This document shows positions 8,896 to 15,372 of a stretch of 64,000 nt of DNA, in pieces. Where the stretch lies: assembly GCF_000718985.1 (NCBI RefSeq), contig NZ_JODL01000030.1:43917-107916 (forward strand), read 5' to 3'. Position numbers and translations under genes: made by a program. The notes under the pieces were generated by a model that was given only the letters and a program-made list of their open reading frames with translations, made no database searches and was not told the DNA's origin. Each line of letters begins with the position of its first letter. Position 1 is the stretch's first letter. The stretch is from Streptomyces megasporus (GTDB taxonomy: Bacteria; Actinomycetota; Actinomycetes; Streptomycetales; Streptomycetaceae).

Positions 8896-10461
8896 ATGGA
8901 GACCGCACCCGCCCGCAGTGAACGCGCCGGCAGCCCGCTGCCCGACGACGCGGACTTCATGACGCGCGACATGATGTGGTTCGCCTACGGCAACGGCGCC
9001 GACCGGCCGCGCCCGCCCGTCCAGCCCACCGGCCCGCTGTCGGAGACCGAGGTGGACCCCGGGCTGCCGGACGCCGCCCGGTCCGGCGCCCCGACCGCGC
9101 TGCCGCACGGCACGGTCGACCTGCTGGAGGGGATGCCCTTCCCCCACGGCCGGTTCTCCGGCGGCGCGGGCGCGGACCGGCTGGGGCACGCGCTGGTCGC
9201 CGCCTTCGGGGTGCACCGGCGCGAGCCGGAGAACCCGTTCAACGACCACCGCGGCTATCCGTCGGTCCGCGGCAAGTTCCCCGTCCAGGTCCTCGTCGGC
9301 GAGCGGGGGCGCCGGCGGGCGCTCGACGTCTACCGGCACGCCCTGGTCGACCTGGACACGGCGGAGCGGCCGGCGCGTGCGGCCGGCTCCGGGGTCGAGA
9401 TCGCGCTGGCCGGCCGCTACACCCGGCTGCCGCCCGTCTACAAGTGGTTCCGCGGCTCGCTGGTCCACCTCGAACTCGGCATCAACCTGCGCATGCTGTG
9501 CCTGGGCCTGGAACTCTTCGGGCTGCGGGGCCGGCTGCGGCTGCCGGACGCGTCCGCCGAGGAGGCCCTCACCGCGCTCGGGCTGACCCCGTCGTGGCAG
9601 TGGTCGCTGCCGCTCACCGTCGAACTGGACACGGACACGGACCCAGGCGCGGAGGCAGGCACGGGCACGAGCACGGACACGGGCACGGACGCGGGCCCGG
9701 CCCGGTCCGCGTCCGACAGCGCCGGCGCCGCGACGGGCGGCCCCGACCACGTCCTGGCCGAGGCCCTGGCCGTCAACCGCGCCCAGGACTTCCGCGAGCC
9801 GCCCGCTCCCTTGGGCCCCGCGGTCCCCGCCGCGACGGGCGGACGGGAGCTCTCCTGGGCGGAGCTGCTGTGGCGCCGCACCTCGGGGCGGATGCCGCGC
9901 GGCCTGTACGGGATGAACGGCAGACGGCGGCGGCTGCCCGCCGCGGCCCTGCGCGACGCCGTGGACTGGCTGGCCCTCCCGCCGCCCGGCGGAACACTGC
10001 GCGCCGTGTACGAGTCCCTCCGGATCAGCGGCGTGGTGCAGGCGGTCGACGGCTTCGCCGACGGCGTCCACCGGCTCGTCGACGGGGAGCTGTCCCCGTA
10101 CTCCGAGGACCCGACGGCCGCGGCCCGCCTGGAGGAGCACTACGGCTACCCGCTGGCCCCGGGCAACGGCTGCGACGTGCGGCACGCCGCCACGATCTGG
10201 TTCCTGTCGGTGCGCCCCCGCGAGGTGATGGAACGGTTCGGCCCCGGAGCCTGGTGCGCCGCGCAGTACGCGGCCGGCTGGGCCGCGCAGGGCCTGTGCC
10301 TGGCCGCCGCCGCGCACGGCCTCTACGCCCGTCCCGTGCGGGCGTTCCAGGAGGTGCCGACCCGCCGGATCCTCGGCCTCGACCCCGACGAAATGATCGT
10401 TTTCTCCGTGATCACCGGAACTCCGCGCTACACCGGACCCCTGCTGGACGTGAGACTGTGA
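8896..10461 (+). CDS. SagB/ThcOx-type FMN azoline dehydrogenase
   Basis: 521 residues. It oxidises azolines to azoles, completing the YcaO product. The C-terminal half has nitroreductase-fold features: ELLWRRTSGRMPRGLYGMNG (about residues 325-345), then GTLRAVYESLRISGVVQAVD and DGVHRLVDGEL, and a C-terminal segment with LGLDPDEMIVFSVITG. A low-complexity Thr/Asp/Gly/Ala/Ser linker (about residues 245-280) separates the halves and is encoded by short GC-rich repeats. A 59-bp gap separates it from the YcaO gene, the only sizeable gap in the early operon. The start is ATG 8896 after a GGAGAG ribosome site. It couples to the next gene by GTGA overlap. Confidence 0.82.
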   Translation: METAPARSERAGSPLPDDADFMTRDMMWFAYGNGADRPRPPVQPTGPLSETEVDPGLPDAARSGAPTALPHGTVDLLEGMPFPHGRFSGGAGADRLGHALVAAFGVHRREPENPFNDHRGYPSVRGKFPVQVLVGERGRRRALDVYRHALVDLDTAERPARAAGSGVEIALAGRYTRLPPVYKWFRGSLVHLELGINLRMLCLGLELFGLRGRLRLPDASAEEALTALGLTPSWQWSLPLTVELDTDTDPGAEAGTGTSTDTGTDAGPARSASDSAGAATGGPDHVLAEALAVNRAQDFREPPAPLGPAVPAATGGRELSWAELLWRRTSGRMPRGLYGMNGRRRRLPAAALRDAVDWLALPPPGGTLRAVYESLRISGVVQAVDGFADGVHRLVDGELSPYSEDPTAAARLEEHYGYPLAPGNGCDVRHAATIWFLSVRPREVMERFGPGAWCAAQYAAGWAAQGLCLAAAAHGLYARPVRAFQEVPTRRILGLDPDEMIVFSVITGTPRYTGPLLDVRL

Positions 10462-11459
10462 CGGACCCCGAACGGACACCACCCACCCCGCCTTCCGGTG
10501 CCGCCGCCCGCTGGCACGCGTGGCACCTGCACCTGGGCTCCGCCGCGCGGTCGCTGCACGACCGCGTGATCGAGGACGTGATCCGGCCGACGGTGGCCGA
10601 GACCGCGTCGGACCGGCCCTGGTTCTTCATCCGCTACTGGCAGGGCGGCCCTCACCTGCGGCTGCGCGTGGGCGACCTGGACGACGCCGGACTCCGGCGG
10701 ACCGAGCGGCTGCTGCGGGAGCGGCTGGAGACCGCCGGGAAGCTCGCGCCGGACGAGGCGCCGGTGGACCCGGAGGACTACCGCCGCGAGGCGGAACGGC
10801 TGGCGGCGGCCGGGGAGTTGGAGGCCGGCACGCCCGTGGAGGACCTGACGCCGCCCGGGGTCCACCGGCGCTCCTACGAGCCCGAGTACGAACGCTACGG
10901 CGGCCGGGACCTGATGCCCGCCGCGGAACGGCTGTTCCAGCTCTCCAGCGAACTGGTCGCCGGGCTGCTGCCGCGCCTGCCCGACCAGCGGTCGCGGGTG
11001 CTCGCCGCCCTCCGGGCCACCATGGCCGCCGCGGCCGCCCTGGGCGACGCCGGGGAACAGGCGGCGTACTACGCGCACGCGTACCTGATCTGGCGGCAGT
11101 GGGGGGCCGCGTTCGGCTACGGCCGGGAACAGCTCGACCAGTTGTGCGGCGTCGGCCGCGGCGGCACGGTCCGCATCCGGATGCCGGACGACCACGGCCC
11201 GTTCGCCGGCTGGCACCGGGCGCTGGCCGAGCACGCGCGGGACGTGCGGCGCGACACCGACACGCACCCCGGGCGCCTGGTGTTCTCGCACGTCCACATG
11301 TTCCACAACCGACTGGGCCTGACCCTGGTGGAGGAGCTCCAGACGTACGCCCGGCTGACCCGGGCCTTTCCCGCCTCCGAACTTCCCGCCCCCGAATCCT
11401 CCGGCCCCGCACCCTCCGGCTCTCCGACATCCCGGCCCGCCGCCGAAGCGGCATCGTAA
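10458..11459 (+). CDS. LanB C-terminal-type glutamate eliminase (SpaB_C domain)
   Basis: 333 residues. It matches the elimination-domain pattern of split LanB systems: WHAWHLHLGSAARSLHDRVI at the N-terminus, RPWFFIRYWQGGPHLRLRV (about residues 52-70), YEPEYERYGGRDLMPAAERL (about 137-156) and FSHVHMFHNRLGLTLVEE near the C-terminus. It probably eliminates glutamate from glutamylated Ser/Thr to give dehydroamino acids, acting after the 2567-5092 enzyme. GTG 10458 overlaps the previous stop. The last ~25 residues are a Pro/Ser/Ala-rich tail of no obvious function. Confidence 0.8.
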   Translation: MTDPERTPPTPPSGAAARWHAWHLHLGSAARSLHDRVIEDVIRPTVAETASDRPWFFIRYWQGGPHLRLRVGDLDDAGLRRTERLLRERLETAGKLAPDEAPVDPEDYRREAERLAAAGELEAGTPVEDLTPPGVHRRSYEPEYERYGGRDLMPAAERLFQLSSELVAGLLPRLPDQRSRVLAALRATMAAAAALGDAGEQAAYYAHAYLIWRQWGAAFGYGREQLDQLCGVGRGGTVRIRMPDDHGPFAGWHRALAEHARDVRRDTDTHPGRLVFSHVHMFHNRLGLTLVEELQTYARLTRAFPASELPAPESSGPAPSGSPTSRPAAEAAS

Positions 11460-11468
11460 GGAGCGAAC

Positions 11469-12386
11469 ATGACACAGACTTCCCTCGCCTCGCCGGAGTT
11501 GTCCTCCCCGGCCGCGGCCCCGGCGGTGCTGGCCCGCGCCTCGGGCGTCACCCGCCGGTACGGCGACCACACCGCCCTGGACGCCGTCGACTTCGAGATC
11601 CGCCAGGGCGAGCTGCTCGGCCTGCTGGGCCCCAACGGTGCCGGAAAGTCCACGTTGGTCAGCCTGTTGACCGGGTTGAAGCAGGTGACGTCGGGCCGCT
11701 GCGAGCTGTTCGGCGGCGACCCGCGCCGCCCGGAGAACCGGCTGCGGATCGGCGTCACCCCGCAGGAGACCGGCCTGCCGGAGACCCTGCGGGTGGCCGA
11801 GGTGGTCGACTTCGTGGCGGCCCACTACCCGGACCCGGAGAACCGCGACGAGCTGCTGGAGCGGTTCGGCCTCTCCGCCCTGGCCCGCCGTCAGACCGGC
11901 GGCATGTCGGGGGGCGAGAAGCGCCGTCTGGCCGTGGCGCTGGCCTTCGTGGGCCGCCCGCGGCTGGTGTTCCTCGACGAGCCGACGACCGGCCTGGACG
12001 TGGAGTCGCGCAAGGCGCTGTGGGACCGGGTGGCCGAGTTCCACGCCGACGGCGGCACCGTCCTGCTGACCAGCCACTACCTGGAGGAGATCGAGGCGCT
12101 GGCCGAGCGCGTGGTGGTGCTGGGCCGAGGCCGGGTGCTCGCCGACGACTCGGTCGACGCGATCCGCGGGCTGGTCCGCGTGCACCGGGTCAGCCTGACG
12201 GCGGGCGACCTGCCGGAGCTGCCCGGGGTCGTCGGCGAGCACCGCGAGGACGGCCGCGTCCATCTGATGACCGGCGACCCGGACCAGTTGGTGCGGGAGC
12301 TGGTGAAGCGGGAGGTCGCCTTCTCCGGCCTGGAGATCCGGCCCACATCGCTCGAAGAAGCCTTCCTGACCATCACCGGATCCTGA
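11469..12386 (+). CDS. ABC transporter ATP-binding protein (exporter)
   Basis: 305 residues with complete ATPase motifs: Walker A GPNGAGKST (about residue 54), signature MSGGEKRRL (about 145), Walker B LVFLDEPTTGLD (about 165) and the H-loop TSHYLEE. The architecture matches CcmA/drug-exporter ATPases of two-component ABC-2 transporters. It follows the eliminase by 9 bp with a strong AAGGAG site and precedes the permease. Export of, or self-resistance to, the RiPP product is the natural role, inferred from context. Confidence 0.9.
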   Translation: MTQTSLASPELSSPAAAPAVLARASGVTRRYGDHTALDAVDFEIRQGELLGLLGPNGAGKSTLVSLLTGLKQVTSGRCELFGGDPRRPENRLRIGVTPQETGLPETLRVAEVVDFVAAHYPDPENRDELLERFGLSALARRQTGGMSGGEKRRLAVALAFVGRPRLVFLDEPTTGLDVESRKALWDRVAEFHADGGTVLLTSHYLEEIEALAERVVVLGRGRVLADDSVDAIRGLVRVHRVSLTAGDLPELPGVVGEHREDGRVHLMTGDPDQLVRELVKREVAFSGLEIRPTSLEEAFLTITGS

Positions 12387-12400
12387 CGAAAGCCGTGACC

Positions 12401-13138
12401 ATGGCACTGACCCTCGTCCACACCCGCTACCAGTTGCTGCGGACCATCCGCATCCCGATCGCGTTGGTCGGTTCGGCGTTCTTCCCGGCCGCGTCGATGA
12501 TCTTCTTCGTGGTGCCGGCGGCCGGCAAGGACCCGACGGGCGCCGTCTACGCGACCGCGTCGATGGTCGTCTTCGCCTCCATCATCAGCAACCTCTTCGG
12601 GCACGGCATCGGCGTCGCCGAGGACCGCGCCCAGCCGTGGGACCCCTACACCCGCACCCTGCCGGTCGGGCTGTTCCCGAACTTCGCCGGGCGGATCATC
12701 ACCGGGTTGGCGATGATGCTGCTCTCGATGCTGCCCGTGGTCGTCATCGCGGCGGTGTTCACCGAGGCGTCCGTCAGCCTCTGGCAGTTCCTCGCCGGAC
12801 TGGTGGTGCTGATCGTCGCCTCGCTGCCGTTCATGCTGATGGGCCTGGCGATCGGCTACCTGCTGTCCACGAAGGCCGCGCTGGCCGTGGTGCAGATCAT
12901 CTTCTTCCCCCTGGCCTTCGCCGGCGGTCTGCTGTCGGCGCCCGACTCCGCCCCCGGCTTCGTGAAGGCCATCGCCCCGTACGTGCCCAGCCGGGGCGCG
13001 GTCGAGCTGATGTGGGGCGCGGTGGGGGACTTCGACGTCAACCCCACCGCGGTGGTGTCCCTGGTGGTGTGGACGGTGGCCGTCGGGGCCGTGGCCGTCT
13101 ACGCCTACCGCCGGGACGAGGGGCGTCGCTACCGCTGA
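12401..13138 (+). CDS. ABC-2 type transporter permease
   Basis: 245 residues with about six hydrophobic segments, for example IALVGSAFFPAASMIFFVV, IITGLAMMLLSMLPVVVIAA and FLAGLVVLIVASLPFMLMGL. A conserved-looking loop precedes the last helices (SAPDSAPGFVKAIAPYVPSR). It pairs with the ATPase immediately upstream to form an exporter. ATG 12401 has GAAAG 8 nt upstream and is preferred to GTG 12395. It is the last gene of the plus-strand operon. Confidence 0.88.
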   Translation: MALTLVHTRYQLLRTIRIPIALVGSAFFPAASMIFFVVPAAGKDPTGAVYATASMVVFASIISNLFGHGIGVAEDRAQPWDPYTRTLPVGLFPNFAGRIITGLAMMLLSMLPVVVIAAVFTEASVSLWQFLAGLVVLIVASLPFMLMGLAIGYLLSTKAALAVVQIIFFPLAFAGGLLSAPDSAPGFVKAIAPYVPSRGAVELMWGAVGDFDVNPTAVVSLVVWTVAVGAVAVYAYRRDEGRRYR

Positions 13139-13160
13139 CGCCCCCGTCGCCCCGTCGTCC

Positions 13161-13201
13161 CGGCCGTACCGAGCGGGCTCAGCGCCCGGGCGGTACGGCC
13201 G
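13161..13201. terminator. Candidate bidirectional terminator between converging genes
   Basis: The arms CGGCCGTACCG and CGGTACGGCCG are a perfect 11-bp inverted repeat around a GC-rich loop. It lies just after the ABC permease and overlaps the end of the converging monooxygenase gene. There is no long T run, which is usual in Streptomyces. Confidence 0.5.
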
Positions 13202-14819
13202 CGGTCGTCCCGCGGAGCCCGTCGACCGCCGCGCGCAGCAGCTCCCCCGTCTCCGCGCGGTCGCGGGCGGCGCCGAAGACGTGGAAGTCGGGGCGCACCA
13301 GGACCGTGCGGACCCCCCGGGACGCCAGCCACCGGTGGTAGACGCCCTCGGTGTCCACCACGGCGTCCCCACGGGCGTCCCCGGCCGCGGTGCCGGGCGG
13401 CAGCAGCCGGACCGGGCGGGCTCCCAGCGGGCTCAGCGCCGCGCGGAGACCGTCGCCGTACGCCGCCGGGTCGTCCAGGGTGAGCAGCACGAAGCCGCCC
13501 CCGGCGATCTCGTCGAACGGCCCGTGGCCGCCGGCGCCCGCGACCGGCGCCTGCGGGAGGAGCACACCGGCCGGGTCGTCCGGGCCGCCCTCGCCGGTGT
13601 CCGGGCCGCGACGCAGGTAGCCGTCGGCGAGGGCGTCGGTGCGGGGCCCGCCGCCGGGGCCGTGGCTCCGGTCGCCGAGCATCCTCCGGTCGCGCTCGGC
13701 CGCCGCGGCCGGATCGGTCTCGCAGATGAGGCGGCCCAGACCGACGGACATGCCGACGATCTGCCGCACGTGCGGGCGACGCTCCCGCTCGTAGGTGTCG
13801 AGGAGCTCCTCCCCGGCGACCCCCGCCAGCACCAGGTCGAGTTTCCAGGCCAGGTTCGCCGCGTCCCGGATGCCCGAGCACATCCCCTGCCCGGCGAACG
13901 GGGGCATCTGGTGCGCGGCGTCGCCCGCGATGAGCGTCCGGCCCCGCCGCCAGTGCCGGGCGACACGGCCCCGGAAGGTGTAGACGGCGTGCCGCTCCAG
14001 GACCGCGTTCCGGCTGTGGACCCCGAACCCGGCCAGGAGCCGCCAGGCGTTCTCGGTGGTGCCGAACTCCTCGGCCGGTTCGTGGGGCATCCTCATGAAC
14101 TCCCAGCGGCGGTGCCCCGGTCCGGCGGAGACGGCCACCCTCGGCCGGGCCGGGTCGGCGATCTGGAGGTTGAGCGGGGGGAAGTCCTCCGGCCGGTGCG
14201 GCACCACGTCGCAGGCCATCCAGTCCAGGGCGAACCCCGAGTCGTCGCTCTCGGTCCGCAGCCCGTGGTCGCGGACGAAGCTGTTGGCGCCGTCGCAGCC
14301 CACCACCCAGCGGGCCGTCAGCACCCGACGCTCACCGGACTCGACGTTCTCGGCGACGACGTCCACCACCCCGTCGCGCTCGGCGAGGCCCACGGCCCGG
14401 TGCCCGCGCAGCACCCGCAGTTCCGGCAGTTCCTCGCCCCGGCGGGCCAGCGCCTCCTCCAGGCCCGGCTGGTACATGGAGGTGGAGTCGGGCCAGCCGT
14501 ACGGGCCCGACGGGCGCAGCGGCACGCGCAGCAGTTCCTCGCCCGTCGCGTTCTCCACCACGTAGTCCCGGGACGGTTCGCCGATCCGCCGGATGGCGTC
14601 GGCGATGCCCGCGGACGCCAGGACGCGGGCGCTCGGACCGTCGAACGCGACCGCCCGCGGCATCGGGTACGGCCGCGGCCACCGCTCGACGACGGTGACC
14701 CGGCGGCCCCGCCCGGCGAGGAGCACGGCGAGGGTCTGGCCGACCGGTCCGCAGCCGACGACGAGTACGTCGGCCGTGTCGCCGGGCCTTCCGGGGGCGG
14801 ATGCGGACGAAGAGTTCAT
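13179..14819 (-). CDS. FAD-dependent aromatic hydroxylase (PheA/TfdB-type monooxygenase)
   Basis: 546 residues from ATG 14819, chosen because GGGAGAAGG lies just upstream. ATG 14840 has no ribosome site. Motifs: ADVLVVGCGPVGQTLAVLLA near the N-terminus (FAD dinucleotide fold), a GCDGANSFVRD segment around residue 170 (the DG motif), and GDAAHQMPPFAGQGMCSGIR (about 296-315), the second FAD/ribityl motif. A thioredoxin-like C-terminal domain follows, as in MhpA, phenol and polyketide hydroxylases. The family hydroxylates phenolic rings using NAD(P)H and O2. Next to 3,4-AHBA genes, a hydroxylated aminophenol is a plausible substrate. It is divergent from the leader/ligase genes. Confidence 0.85.
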   Translation of the reverse strand: MNSSSASAPGRPGDTADVLVVGCGPVGQTLAVLLAGRGRRVTVVERWPRPYPMPRAVAFDGPSARVLASAGIADAIRRIGEPSRDYVVENATGEELLRVPLRPSGPYGWPDSTSMYQPGLEEALARRGEELPELRVLRGHRAVGLAERDGVVDVVAENVESGERRVLTARWVVGCDGANSFVRDHGLRTESDDSGFALDWMACDVVPHRPEDFPPLNLQIADPARPRVAVSAGPGHRRWEFMRMPHEPAEEFGTTENAWRLLAGFGVHSRNAVLERHAVYTFRGRVARHWRRGRTLIAGDAAHQMPPFAGQGMCSGIRDAANLAWKLDLVLAGVAGEELLDTYERERRPHVRQIVGMSVGLGRLICETDPAAAAERDRRMLGDRSHGPGGGPRTDALADGYLRRGPDTGEGGPDDPAGVLLPQAPVAGAGGHGPFDEIAGGGFVLLTLDDPAAYGDGLRAALSPLGARPVRLLPPGTAAGDARGDAVVDTEGVYHRWLASRGVRTVLVRPDFHVFGAARDRAETGELLRAAVDGLRGTTAAVPPGR

Positions 14820-14927
14820 TCCTTCTCCCGAAGACGACATCCGGTGAACCGGCCAAGGTTATGCCGGTGACCGCCGCACGCATCGGACAAATCCTCCGCC
14901 GCTCCCCACAAGGTGACCCACGTAAGC

Positions 14928-14947
14928 GGAATCGTGATAAATGTCAG
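14928..14947 (+). promoter_or_regulatory. Shared upstream box, leader copy 1
   Basis: GGAATCGTGATAAATGTCAG, 94 nt before leader copy 1. It is identical to the box of copy 2 and 17/20 identical to the box at 1203. The flanking bases GTAAGC are also shared with copy 2. The surrounding sequence between the two leader copies has diverged while this block has not, which suggests function. Confidence 0.55.
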
Positions 14948-14997
14948 CCGACGCCCCGGAAGTGCTGCACGGAACAGGAATACCCTCCAGCATTACC

Positions 14998-15019
14998 ACG
15001 CCGGCCATTCGGCCGGTGT
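14998..15019 (+). promoter_or_regulatory. 5' UTR stem-loop, leader copy 1
   Basis: ACGCCGG and CCGGTGT pair (one G-U) around an 8-nt loop, ending 22 nt before the start codon. Copy 2 has the same arms with a different loop sequence. It may affect translation or stability of the leader mRNA. Confidence 0.4.
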
Positions 15020-15041
15020 CAATCATTGAAGGGAATTCGAC

Positions 15042-15134
15042 ATGAGCCCCGTTGCCGAGACCGAGATCTTCGACTCCTTCGACGTCGAGGAGCTCGAGGT
15101 GCTCGAGGTCTCCGACAGCGTCGCCCTCCCACGC
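15042..15134 (+). pseudogene. RiPP leader peptide copy 1, core missing
   Basis: ATG 15042 with GAAGGGA 8 nt upstream encodes 30 residues beginning MSPVAETEIFDSFDVEELEV and ending DSVALP. The acidic, Leu/Val/Glu-rich pattern with a terminal VALP is typical of thiopeptide precursor leaders; known leaders of lactazole- and nosiheptide-type precursors are similar. After VALP a Cys/Ser/Thr-rich core and a stop would be expected. Instead the frame continues as an Arg/Gly-rich sequence and stays open through a shadow frame of the next gene for about 800 codons. I therefore treat it as a truncated precursor gene or an assembly chimera. The end coordinate marks the end of the recognisable leader. Confidence 0.6.
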
Positions 15135-15258
15135 GGGGGGAAGTCCGTCCGCACCCCCGGACAAGGGCGGCGAGGTTGTCAAGGCCGGCAAGGGCGCCAG
15201 GGGGTGTCAAGGGGGCGGCGCCGGAACCCCTGCCGCCCGCGGAGTGACCTGTGTAAGC
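15135..15258. other. Sequence between the two leader units
   Basis: About 115 bp of sequence with imperfect internal repeats of GNCAAGGSCGGC type. None of the forward frames gives a Cys/Ser-rich core peptide, and no gene is seen. It occupies the place where a core and terminator should be. Confidence 0.4.
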
Positions 15259-15278
15259 GGAATCGTGATAAATGTCAG
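15259..15278 (+). promoter_or_regulatory. Shared upstream box, leader copy 2
   Basis: GGAATCGTGATAAATGTCAG, identical to the copy-1 box and at the same 94-nt distance from the start codon. It probably belongs to the promoter or operator of the leader-ligase gene. Confidence 0.55.
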
Positions 15279-15328
15279 TCGACGCAACCGGAATACTGCG
15301 CGGCGCGGAAATCTGACTCAGCATTACC

Positions 15329-15350
15329 ACGCCGGTCAATCGGCCGGTGT
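15329..15350 (+). promoter_or_regulatory. 5' UTR stem-loop, leader copy 2
   Basis: Same ACGCCGG/CCGGTGT arms as at 14998, with the loop TCAATCGG in place of CCATTCGG. It ends 22 nt before ATG 15373. Confidence 0.4.
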
Positions 15351-15372
15351 CCACCGCTGAAAGGAATTCGAC

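Noticed and set aside
15131..15258. Search for a thiopeptide core (Cys/Ser/Thr-rich) in any frame after leader copy 1
   Set aside because: The three forward frames give Arg/Gly/Pro/Lys-rich sequences with scattered Cys only. No core could be claimed.
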